Positions 27,590 to 35,060 of a DNA stretch of 64,000 bases are shown here, piece by piece. Numbering within the stretch: the first letter of the stretch is position 1; the number at the start of each line of letters is the position of its first letter. The notes under the pieces are model-generated. The model was not told the DNA's origin. It saw only the letters and a list, made by a program, of their open reading frames with translations, and ran no database searches. The translations under genes were made by a program, and so were the position numbers. Source of the DNA: Mycolicibacterium nivoides (GTDB lineage Bacteria; Actinomycetota; Actinomycetes; Mycobacteriales; Mycobacteriaceae); the NCBI RefSeq assembly GCF_003855255.1, contig NZ_CP034072.1, forward strand, positions 5,694,396 through 5,758,395. The letters are read 5' to 3'.

Positions 27590-29181
27590 GCACCGACCTC
27601 ACCGAGCGCCCGGCCCCGTCCGCCCCGCCGGTCCCTGAGCGCAGGCCGCTGCCCGGCCTGTTGCACCTGGTCGCGGTCGCCGCTGTGCTGGCGACGATCG
27701 TCGCCGCCTGGTCGATCGACTTCGCCCCCGCCACGCTTCTGGACGGGTTCGACGAAGTCGTCGCGCTGCTGGAGCGGATGATCCCGCCGCGACTGGACGA
27801 TCCGGGGCGCATCGGCGGACTGGCGGTCGAGACCCTGCTGATGGCCGTGCTGGGGACGGTACTCGCGGCGATAGCCTCCGTGCCGCTGGCCTTCCTGGCC
27901 GCCCGCAACACCACACCGCATCCGGCCGTACAGACCGTGGCGCGGGCGATCATCACGTTCTGCCGAGCCATGCCGGACCTGCTGTTCGCCGTGCTGTTCG
28001 TCCGTGCCCTCGGAATCGGCGTACTCCCGGGCATTCTCGCGCTGGCCATCCATTCCATCGGCATGCTCGGCAAGGTGTTCGCCGATGCCATCGAGCAGAC
28101 CGACCCGGGCCCACGTGAGGCGGTGCGCAGCACTGGTGTCGGCTATTTCCGCGAGATGCTCAACGCCGTCGTCCCTCAGGTCGTGCCGTCCTGGATCGCC
28201 ACCTTCATCTACCGCATCGACATCAACCTGCGGATGTCGGTGGTGCTCGGCTTCGTCGGCGCCGGAGGCATCGGCTTCGCATTGCAGGATGCCTTGCGGG
28301 GTCTGATCTATCCGCGCGCACTGGGCATCGCCTGCGTCATCCTCGCGATCATCGCCGCCATGGAACTGCTGTCCATCGTCATCCGCCGGATGCTGCTCGA
28401 TTCCGCGCAATCGAACCCGGCCCGGGAGCGCGCTGCGCGGTTCGTGTTGGGCGGGGCCCTGATCGGGGTCTGCGTGGCGGCGTTGGTGGTACTCAAGATC
28501 AATCCGGTGTCCCTGATCACCTGGGTGGGGCCTGCCGTTGAAGTGTTCGCGCGGATGATCCCGCCCAACTTCTCGGCTCTCGGCAGCGAATTGCTCGCCG
28601 CCGCAGGTCAAACCGTCGCGATCGGTGTGGTGTCGACGGCCATCGGTGTCGTGCTGTCGATCCCGGTCGGCATCCTGGCCGCCCGCAACGTCACTCCCCA
28701 TCCCGCGGTCTACTGGGGGGCCCGTGGCTGGATCCTGTTGGTGCGGTCCGTGCCCGAACTGATCCTGGCCGTGGTGTTCGTCGCGGCATTGGGGCTGGGA
28801 CCGGTCGCCGGCACCTGTGCACTGGCCATCGGATCGATCGGCTTCCTGGCCAAACTGGTCGCCGACGCCGTCGAGGAGATCGATCCCGGACCGCTGGAGG
28901 CCGTCCGGTCGGTCGGGGGCGGCTGGTGGAAGACGTTGTTCGCCGCGGTGATTCCGCAAGCCATGCCCGCGATGGTCGGATCCAGCCTGTACCTGTTCGA
29001 CGTGAACGTGCGAACCTCCACCATCCTGGGCATCGTCGGCGCGGGCGGTGTCGGCTACCTGCTGTTCGAATCGATCCGCACGCTGAACTTCGATGTTGCC
29101 GGCGCCATCGTCATCGTCATCTTCGTCATCGTCTACGCCATCGAAAGGTTGTCCGGATGGATCCGATCCCAGCTCGTGTGA
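27586..29181 (+). CDS. phnE: Double-length PhnE permease (tandem fusion)
   Basis: 531 residues, about twice a usual PhnE. Two homologous permease halves are visible. Half 1 carries RMIPPRLDDP, PLAFLAARNTTPHPAVQ, DAIEQTDPGPREAVRSTGVG (EAA loop) and RMSVVLGFVGAGGIGFALQD. Half 2 repeats RMIPPNFSAL, PVGILAARNVTPHPAVY, DAVEEIDPGPLEAVRSVGGG and RTSTILGIVGAGGVGYLLFE. The fused pair would form the whole channel with PhnC. The start is GTG at 27586 overlapping phnC. The next gene begins inside its last 25 bases. Confidence 0.93.
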   Translation: MSTDLTERPAPSAPPVPERRPLPGLLHLVAVAAVLATIVAAWSIDFAPATLLDGFDEVVALLERMIPPRLDDPGRIGGLAVETLLMAVLGTVLAAIASVPLAFLAARNTTPHPAVQTVARAIITFCRAMPDLLFAVLFVRALGIGVLPGILALAIHSIGMLGKVFADAIEQTDPGPREAVRSTGVGYFREMLNAVVPQVVPSWIATFIYRIDINLRMSVVLGFVGAGGIGFALQDALRGLIYPRALGIACVILAIIAAMELLSIVIRRMLLDSAQSNPARERAARFVLGGALIGVCVAALVVLKINPVSLITWVGPAVEVFARMIPPNFSALGSELLAAAGQTVAIGVVSTAIGVVLSIPVGILAARNVTPHPAVYWGARGWILLVRSVPELILAVVFVAALGLGPVAGTCALAIGSIGFLAKLVADAVEEIDPGPLEAVRSVGGGWWKTLFAAVIPQAMPAMVGSSLYLFDVNVRTSTILGIVGAGGVGYLLFESIRTLNFDVAGAIVIVIFVIVYAIERLSGWIRSQLV

Positions 29182-30170
29182 CGGCCGCCGCGGTCTGGAC
29201 GGGCTCCGGCGTCGACGTACGCACGGTGCCGATCCCCGACCTCGGTCCGGGGGAGGTGCTGGTCCGGGTGCGGTTGGCCACGGTCTGCGGCAGCGACCTG
29301 CACACCGTCACCGGCCGACGCAGCGCGGCCTGCCCGTCAGTCCTGGGCCATGAGGCCGTCGGCGATGTCGTCGCCGTCGGCGCGGGAGCGGATATCCCAG
29401 TCGGCCAACGCATTATCTGGTCGGTGACAGTGGTCTGCGGCGTGTGCAACCGCTGCCGGTCCGGCCTGAGCGCCAAGTGTCTGTCCGTACGCAAGGTGGG
29501 CCACGAGCCGTTCGACGGGGACTGGCCGTTGTCCGGTTCCTATGCCGCACACCTGGTTCTGCCTCGCGGAACCACGATCGCCGTTGTCCCCGAGACGCTT
29601 TCCGATGCGGTCGCCGCGCCGGCCGCGTGCGCGACGGCGACGGTGATGGCCACCTTGGAAGCCGCCGGTGAACTGACTGGTCGACACGTACTCATCAACG
29701 GAGCGGGCATGCTGGGCCTGACCGCGGTCGCGGCGTGCACAGCGGCTGGAGCCGACGTCCAGGTCGTCGACCGCAACGCCGACCGCATGGCGCTGGTGCC
29801 GGACTTCGGCGGCCGCGCGTCCGACGGAGGGCCGGTCGATGTCGCCATCGACTACACCGGTTCTTCCGCGGCGGTCAGTGCCGCGCTGGGCCGTCTCGAC
29901 ATCGGCGGCACCCTGGTGCTAGCGGGTTCGGTCACCCCTGGGCCGGCATTGGCGGTTGATCCGGAAACCGTTGTGCGGCAATGGCTGACCATCACCGGCG
30001 TCCACAACTACGAGCCCCGGCACCTGCATCAGGCCGTCGACTTCCTCGACCGCACCCGCGAGCAGTATCCGTGGGAAGCACTCGTCGTCTCCCCGGTGCC
30101 GCTCAAGCAGATCGCGTCGGCGTTACGCTCTCCGCCTTCGGGCAAGCTCCGGACAGCAATCTGTCCCTAA
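29157..30170 (+). CDS. Zinc-dependent alcohol dehydrogenase of the phosphonate-associated type
   Basis: 337 residues of the medium-chain dehydrogenase family. Catalytic zinc region: CGSDLHTVTG and GHEAVGDVV. Structural zinc: four Cys in CGVCNRCRSGLSAKC. The nucleotide site GAGMLGLTAVAAC is followed by the acidic VVDRN, which favours NAD. It matches the family TIGR03366, proposed to act in phosphonate catabolism because of its gene context. It starts at ATG 29157, overlapping phnE by 25 bp, so it belongs to the phnDCE operon. The actual substrate is unknown; no C-P lyase or phosphonatase is seen nearby. Confidence 0.88.
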   Translation: MDPIPARVTAAAVWTGSGVDVRTVPIPDLGPGEVLVRVRLATVCGSDLHTVTGRRSAACPSVLGHEAVGDVVAVGAGADIPVGQRIIWSVTVVCGVCNRCRSGLSAKCLSVRKVGHEPFDGDWPLSGSYAAHLVLPRGTTIAVVPETLSDAVAAPAACATATVMATLEAAGELTGRHVLINGAGMLGLTAVAACTAAGADVQVVDRNADRMALVPDFGGRASDGGPVDVAIDYTGSSAAVSAALGRLDIGGTLVLAGSVTPGPALAVDPETVVRQWLTITGVHNYEPRHLHQAVDFLDRTREQYPWEALVVSPVPLKQIASALRSPPSGKLRTAICP

Positions 30171-30171
30171 A

Positions 30172-30234
30172 CGCCGAAACTACGGGTTCTGACGTGAAAT
30201 CACTGAAAACACGACATAACCCGTAGTCTCGGCG
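30172..30234. repeat. Extragenic inverted repeat between convergent genes
   Basis: Arms CGCCGAAACTACGGGTT (30172-30188) and AACCCGTAGTCTCGGCG (30218-30234) pair at 16 of 17 positions around a 29-base loop, which itself contains GTGAAATCAC. The repeat fills the whole gap between the dehydrogenase stop and the GH16 stop, so it may terminate both transcripts. Two blocks, CGCCGAAAC and TCTCGGC, recur in the same order in the loop of the inverted repeat at 33632-33701. Confidence 0.65.
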
Positions 30235-30244
30235 CGAAAGAAAA

Positions 30245-31009
30245 TCAGCCCTGGAAGACGCGGATCCAGTCGACCAGCATCTCGGCCGGGTAGTTGCCGC
30301 CACTCGGATCGCGGCCGCCCGAGCCACCGACGGCGATGTTGAACACCGGAACCAGCGTGTAGCCCGGGTCATTGAAAGGCCAGTCGTCCAACGAGTTCGC
30401 CGGAACCGTGAAGAAAGGTTCCATGCCGGGGGCATAGTCCTTCCAGAAGTACATGCCTGTCGGCGTCCACGACATCCGCCAGGTGTGCCACCCGCTGTCG
30501 ATGGGGTGCGGGTCGGTGGCGAACGATTCACCGTCCAGACGGGCGTGCACCGTGCTGCCTGAGGGCCAGTCACGGTTGCCGTACCACTCCACCAGGTCGA
30601 CCTCGCCGCCGCGGACGGGATCGTCGTTGAGGAGCCAGAACGCGGGCCAGGCGCCGTCGGTCAGGCAGTTGAGCTTGACCCGGGCCTCCCAGGTCGTGCC
30701 GATGCCACCGCGCCAGTTTCCGACGACCTTGGCGCTGGCGTACTTCTCCTGGATGGTGGTGCCCGGGCCGCGCGTCGCACGGATCACCAGGTTGCCCTTG
30801 CCGTCCTGGAACGCGTGCTCGGTATCGGTGACGTAGCGGCCCATGTTGAACGGCTTGTCCCACTCGACCGGATTCTTGATGGTCTCGCGCTCGGGCACCA
30901 GGTGCCACCACGCCGGGTCCGGCGGGGAGCCGGCCGGGCCGGGCAATGCAGCCGCTGCCACCCCCAGACCCATCATGAACATCACACTGCGACGATCCAT
31001 CTCAGGCAC
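30245..31009 (-). CDS. Exported GH16-family beta-glucanase-like protein (Rv0315-like)
   Basis: 254 residues. N-terminal signal segment (DRRSVMFMMGLGVAAAALPG), then the GH16 fold. The catalytic motif GEVDLVEWYG carries the two Glu of ExDxxE, and GIGTTWEARVKLN, WPAFWLLNDD and LVPVFNIAVGGSGG are family strands. Synteny and sequence match Rv0315, annotated as a beta-1,3-glucanase. Compared with Rv0315 as I recall it, the first strand block (the LFHDEFDG region) is missing between the signal and PDPAWW, which may affect folding. The start is GTG at 31009 (MPEMDRR), with ATG 31000 as the alternative. Confidence 0.88.
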   Translation of the reverse strand: MPEMDRRSVMFMMGLGVAAAALPGPAGSPPDPAWWHLVPERETIKNPVEWDKPFNMGRYVTDTEHAFQDGKGNLVIRATRGPGTTIQEKYASAKVVGNWRGGIGTTWEARVKLNCLTDGAWPAFWLLNDDPVRGGEVDLVEWYGNRDWPSGSTVHARLDGESFATDPHPIDSGWHTWRMSWTPTGMYFWKDYAPGMEPFFTVPANSLDDWPFNDPGYTLVPVFNIAVGGSGGRDPSGGNYPAEMLVDWIRVFQG

Positions 31010-31087
31010 AGCAGAACCTTAACCGAACTCTTACCCCGATACCGGACCCCTGCCCAAAGTTTCGCGGTATCAGATGTGTTTCCGCAG

Positions 31088-31528
31088 CTAGGGACACAGG
31101 GCTGGCGCGTCGTCACGCACCGGGGCGTCGGCGGGCAGGGTGTAGGTCACCACGACATCGGCGTCGGTGGTTCCCTCATTGGTCACCCGATGGGGCACCC
31201 CGGCCGGAACGACCACCGCCTGGCCCGCCGTGTACTCCACGGGTGCACAGTCGGCCGCGGTTTGCACTACCACCGCACCCTCGTTGATCACCGACTGTTC
31301 GGGACCGGAATGGGCATGCCAACCGCTGCCGGCTCCGGGTTTGAGCAACAGGCTCTGCACATACAACGTGGTGGGCTGTCCTGCGGTGACCACCCAGATC
31401 GGCGCAGTGGTGGTGCCTTTACCGAGATCGGTGCGCACCACGTCGCCTTCGGCGGGGGTTGCTGCAGCCGGAGCGGCCGACACACAGGCGGTGATGACGC
31501 CGACGACGACGGCATGGATGCGGTTCAT
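31088..31528 (-). CDS. Exported cupin-domain protein
   Basis: 146 residues with a signal peptide (AVVVGVITACVSAAPAAA). The single cupin domain shows both motifs: GWHAHSGPEQSVINEGAVVV (His-x-His and Glu) and PAGVPHRVTNEG (the last metal-binding His). GGGAGG lies 4 bases before the ATG at 31528. Secreted small cupins of this kind are common in mycobacteria; no substrate can be named. It precedes the GH16 gene on the same strand, 78 bp away. Confidence 0.85.
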   Translation of the reverse strand: MNRIHAVVVGVITACVSAAPAAATPAEGDVVRTDLGKGTTTAPIWVVTAGQPTTLYVQSLLLKPGAGSGWHAHSGPEQSVINEGAVVVQTAADCAPVEYTAGQAVVVPAGVPHRVTNEGTTDADVVVTYTLPADAPVRDDAPALCP

Positions 31529-31577
31529 GGTGCCTCCCGATTGTTGATCGAAAGGTAGCCCGCTCAAGCGTATTTCG

Positions 31578-33416
31578 TCACGGATAAGGCTGGAACGGAT
31601 TCTGCGGCTGCTGCTGGTACGGGTACTGCGGCTGCTGCGGATAGGGGTTTTGTGTCTCTCCCCGGTTGGGCACCTGGATCGGAATCGGCACCGGGACGAA
31701 CGGCACCGTGACGTACGTCGTCGTCATCGGGTTCGTCGTCGTGGTGGTCGTGGTCGGCGTCGTCGTGGTGGTCGTCGGCGGCGTCGTGGTGGTCGTTGTC
31801 GTTGTCGTCGTGGTGGTCGTGACGGGAGGAGGCGTGGTTGTCTGCGTGACGACACGCGTCTCCGTCACCGGCGGTGGCGGCGCCTGCGTCACCGTGACCG
31901 GCGGCGGCGCCTGGGTGACGGGCTCGGGCGCGGGTGGCGGCTCGACAGGGGCCGGCGGTGGGGCTTCGACCGGGCTGGGCGCCAGCTCCTGCGGAGGCAG
32001 CGGCTTGGGCTCGGGCGGCTTGACCTCCGAACTCGGCGCGGTGCCCGTCGCACTGGTCAGCGCGTACGTGACCCCACCGATGGCGACGACGACCAGCGCC
32101 GCGGCCACCGCGAAAACGGTCAGCGGCAACCGCTGCCAGCCCCCGCCCGGCTGTTCGATCGGACCCGTCGGGGGCACGTACTGCACGGCCGGACGCGCCG
32201 CGGTCTCGCTGCCGTAGGAGTCCACCAGGTCGGGCCCGGTGTAGGGCACCACGTCGTCGCCCGCGTCATCTTCAGACCAGGCCAACGCGCGGAACGTGGA
32301 GGAACCCTCTGAACCCTCTGCGCCGGAAGGGATTCCGGCCGTCGGTGCCACGGCCGCCACACCCAGGGTGGGCGCCATACCGGTCTGCGCATCGGCATCG
32401 GCGAGGTAGGCAGCCGACAAGGCCGCACCGATCGCGGCGTCCAGCGCGGGCTGCGGAGTGGTCACCACCACGGCCTGCGAATGCTCCGAAAGCTGTTGGG
32501 TGACCAGGGGAATGCTGGCACCGCCGCCGATGGTCACCACCGCCGAGACCGCCGGCCAGCCGATCCCGTTGCGCTCCAACGCTTTTTCCAGCTCGCCCAG
32601 CACACCGGCGAGCGGAGCCCGCATCAGCGACTCGAGTTCTGTGCGGGTCACCCGCACAGTGGCCGAGTAACCCGGCAGTTCGACCCCGAGATCGGTCGCG
32701 GTGTCCGCCGACAAGCGTTCCTTGGCCTGACGGCATTCCTCACGCAACCGGGCCAGCGACCCGACCGCCGCGGTGCCTGCCGGATCGATGCCGCCGGCCT
32801 GCGCGACACCCTCGAGCACATGTGTCAGCAGCGCCTGGTCGATCTGGTCACCGGAGAAATCGGGATAGCGGGTGGTCTCGTCGATCGGCTCGAACGCCGA
32901 CGCGGCGTCGGCCAGCGTGATGCTGGTACCGCCGCCACCGAAGTCCAGTAGCGCCACCACGCCGTTGGCCGGCAGGCCCGGGTTGGCGCGCAGGGCGGCC
33001 AGTGAGGCGACGGCGTCGGGGACGAGTCGCGGTGGCCTCCCGTCGCGGGAGAAGCTGGGATTCGTGCGCAGCGCATTGCGCAGGGCACGCAGTGTGGGCG
33101 CTCCCCAGTGCGCGGGCACGGCGATGGCCATCTGATCGGAGGGTCCGCCGGCGAGCTCCACCATCGCATCGAGGGCCTCGACCAGCAGGGTGTCAGCAGG
33201 ATAGGACGCGCCGTCAGGAGCCACGAGGGGCACGGGATCGCCGACCCGCTCGACAAATCCGCTCAAGGTGACACCTGAACCGGATTCGGGCATGCCGACT
33301 TGCGGCGTCCGGTCTGTCGACAAGGTCAACACCGAACGCCGGCTGACAGGTTGATTGCCGACACGCGCCGCAACCAAGTTGGTGGTCCCGATCGACAACC
33401 CCAACGGGCCGCTCAT
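31578..33416 (-). CDS. Hsp70-like protein with Pro/Thr-rich tail (Rv0312-like)
   Basis: 612 residues. Residues 1-340 are an Hsp70/actin-type ATPase fold: GLSIGTTNLVAARVG (phosphate 1), VVALLDFGGGGTSITLADA (phosphate 2) and VVTIGGGASIPLV (adenosine loop). There is no Hsp70 substrate domain. A membrane helix lies at about 431-455 (LTVFAVAAALVVVAIGGVTY), followed by a Pro-rich segment, a long Thr run (about 530-565) and a Gln/Pro/Tyr tail. This is the layout of Rv0312, described as proline and threonine rich. The tail is probably outside the membrane with the ATPase inside. The function is unknown; cell-envelope signalling is a guess. Confidence 0.88.
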   Translation of the reverse strand: MSGPLGLSIGTTNLVAARVGNQPVSRRSVLTLSTDRTPQVGMPESGSGVTLSGFVERVGDPVPLVAPDGASYPADTLLVEALDAMVELAGGPSDQMAIAVPAHWGAPTLRALRNALRTNPSFSRDGRPPRLVPDAVASLAALRANPGLPANGVVALLDFGGGGTSITLADAASAFEPIDETTRYPDFSGDQIDQALLTHVLEGVAQAGGIDPAGTAAVGSLARLREECRQAKERLSADTATDLGVELPGYSATVRVTRTELESLMRAPLAGVLGELEKALERNGIGWPAVSAVVTIGGGASIPLVTQQLSEHSQAVVVTTPQPALDAAIGAALSAAYLADADAQTGMAPTLGVAAVAPTAGIPSGAEGSEGSSTFRALAWSEDDAGDDVVPYTGPDLVDSYGSETAARPAVQYVPPTGPIEQPGGGWQRLPLTVFAVAAALVVVAIGGVTYALTSATGTAPSSEVKPPEPKPLPPQELAPSPVEAPPPAPVEPPPAPEPVTQAPPPVTVTQAPPPPVTETRVVTQTTTPPPVTTTTTTTTTTTTTPPTTTTTTPTTTTTTTNPMTTTYVTVPFVPVPIPIQVPNRGETQNPYPQQPQYPYQQQPQNPFQPYP

Positions 33417-33857
33417 AACGCACGCCACGATAGCCGCAGCAGAGCCCCCGGGCTGTCCGACACTCCGCAACGGCCAGGCCAAGCACGTTCCGCCGGTGCA
33501 CTTTTGATCACATGAGCAACGCTAATGCGGCACACAGGAACAGCGATGGTCACCGTCGATACAGACTAGATGGACGGCCTGGCAACCATTTGGCGGCGAG
33601 TGCGCAGAGTCGGGCAGATGTACCCCAGCCCCTGCGACGAATGTGTAGCTCCTCGCGCCGAAACCGCATCTCGGCCGCAAAATTCTACACATTCGTCGCA
33701 GTGTCCGGGAGGGTACTTACACCCACGGCGCCGTCGCCCAAAGCTCTTTGACATCAACGCCTCTAAGCGCGGCCGGACTTGGCCGCTCCGCCGCAACACC
33801 CTTCACGTTCCTCACAGTGGACACAGAGGGTATTGCACCCGCACGCGGTGTGCTCAA
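33417..33857. other. Gene-free stretch with a long inverted repeat
   Basis: 441 bases between the divergent Hsp70-like and NTF2-like genes. Its frames lack ribosome sites and family resemblance. It holds the perfect inverted repeat at 33632-33701 and presumably both promoters. Confidence 0.6.
33632..33701. repeat. Perfect 17-bp inverted repeat with 36-base loop
   Basis: CTGCGACGAATGTGTAG (33632-33648) and CTACACATTCGTCGCAG (33685-33701) are exact inverted complements. The loop contains CGCCGAAAC and TCTCGGCC, which resemble the ends of the repeat at 30172-30234. It is not beside a stop codon, so a simple terminator is unlikely. It may be a mobile-element-derived or REP-like extragenic palindrome. 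Confidence 0.7.
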
Positions 33858-34325
33858 ATGTCGGGCATGGGTGACATCGACGACATCAAGCAAGTCAAAT
33901 ACCGGTACCTACGTGCCCTCGATACCAAGCACTGGGACGAGTTCGCCGACACCCTCACCGAGGACATCGCCGGCGACTACGGGCAGTCCATGGGCAAGAC
34001 GCTGCATTTCACCGACCGCGACTCACTGGTCGAGTACATGAAGAGCTCGTTGGGCCCCGAGGTCATCACCGAGCATCGCGTCGCGCACCCGGAGATCGAG
34101 GTGAACGGCGACGAGGCGACCGCCACCTGGTACCTCCAGGACCGGGTGATCGTCCCCAGCATGAATTTCATGCTGTTCGGCTCGGCGTTCTATCACGACC
34201 GCTACCGGAAGACCGCCGACGGCTGGAAGATCAGCGGCACCGGATACGACCGCACCTACGACGCCACGCTGTCGTTGGAGGGACTCAACTTCAAGCTGGA
34301 ACCCGGTACCGCCCTTAATATCTGA
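33858..34325 (+). CDS. SnoaL/NTF2-like protein
   Basis: 155 residues. The pattern IDDIKQVKYRYLRALDTKHW followed by DEFADTLTED, RDSLVEYMKS and EATATWYLQDRVI is typical of SnoaL_4/NTF2-like cone folds. Many of these are small isomerases, dehydratases or ligand-binding proteins. The usual His/Asp catalytic residues cannot be assigned confidently. The start could be ATG 33858 or ATG 33867. It ends 3 bp from the stop of the convergent YkuD gene. Confidence 0.8.
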   Translation: MSGMGDIDDIKQVKYRYLRALDTKHWDEFADTLTEDIAGDYGQSMGKTLHFTDRDSLVEYMKSSLGPEVITEHRVAHPEIEVNGDEATATWYLQDRVIVPSMNFMLFGSAFYHDRYRKTADGWKISGTGYDRTYDATLSLEGLNFKLEPGTALNI

Positions 34326-34328
34326 CGG

Positions 34329-34982
34329 CTACTTCGCGACGGCGATCACGGCGCCTGGCCGTAGCCACTGCATGATCTTCACCAAGGTGGCGTCATCGAT
34401 CGCGACGCAGCCCGCCGTGGGCCCGCCATCGGTGGTGTGCACGAAGAACGCGCCGCCGTTGCCGGGCACCCTGGCCTTGTTGACGCCCATCACCACAGCG
34501 TGCTTGTACTGGGGAATCTGCAGGTTCTCCGTCCCGCTGCTCGGGTCGGTGTTGAACGGGCACTGCGCCTTCTGACACACCTGCATGGTGTTGTAGGTCG
34601 GGCTCTTCATGTCGCCGTCCCACCAGTGGTCGGGGCCGACCTGGACGTACTGCAGGCCACCACCCGGATTGGGTGCGGTACCGAACGCGAAGTCGAGGGT
34701 GAAAACGCCCATGGGCGTCTTCATTTCACCGTCATGGGTCTCCGGGGCCATGCCATTGGCGCCGATGTGGGCCGGTATCCCGGCGCCGATCGGCTGCCAT
34801 CCTGCGGGCCCGCGTTGCCAGACATCCATCTTGGCCTTCGAACCACCCACGCCGACAACCGAAATCACCTGGGTGGCGTTGCCGACCGAGGGGGCGAACC
34901 AGGGTGGGTCGACGGCACCCGCGGTGGGTGCGCATGCCAGTGCCAACACCCCGGCACACAGCAGGGCAAGCAGTCGGCGCAT
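34329..34982 (-). CDS. Exported YkuD-fold L,D-transpeptidase-like protein (Rv0309-like)
   Basis: 217 residues with a signal peptide (LLALLCAGVLALACAPTAGA). The catalytic YkuD motif is visible near the C-terminus: FFVHTTDGGPTAGCVAID, with His and the nucleophilic Cys. KTPMGVFTLDFAFG is the other family block. Length and layout match Rv0309 of M. tuberculosis. It would act on peptidoglycan outside the membrane, but it lacks the Ig-like domains of LdtMt1-5, so the substrate is uncertain. It is divergent from the PAP2-kinase fusion (78 bp between starts). Confidence 0.87.
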   Translation of the reverse strand: MRRLLALLCAGVLALACAPTAGAVDPPWFAPSVGNATQVISVVGVGGSKAKMDVWQRGPAGWQPIGAGIPAHIGANGMAPETHDGEMKTPMGVFTLDFAFGTAPNPGGGLQYVQVGPDHWWDGDMKSPTYNTMQVCQKAQCPFNTDPSSGTENLQIPQYKHAVVMGVNKARVPGNGGAFFVHTTDGGPTAGCVAIDDATLVKIMQWLRPGAVIAVAK

Positions 34983-35060
34983 CCGTCCATCGTCGTCGCC
35001 GTCCCTCTCGTCCGGATAAAGCTTGAAGCACGATCCGGTCGCGACGGTTACGTTGGCGCC

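Noticed and set aside
31720..31830. GTC/GTG repeats as a possible CRISPR or microsatellite
   Set aside because: They are the Thr codons of the Hsp70-like protein's tail, in frame, with no spacers.
33512..33751. 79-codon frame between the divergent genes
   Set aside because: No ribosome site, no family resemblance, and it runs across the inverted repeat.
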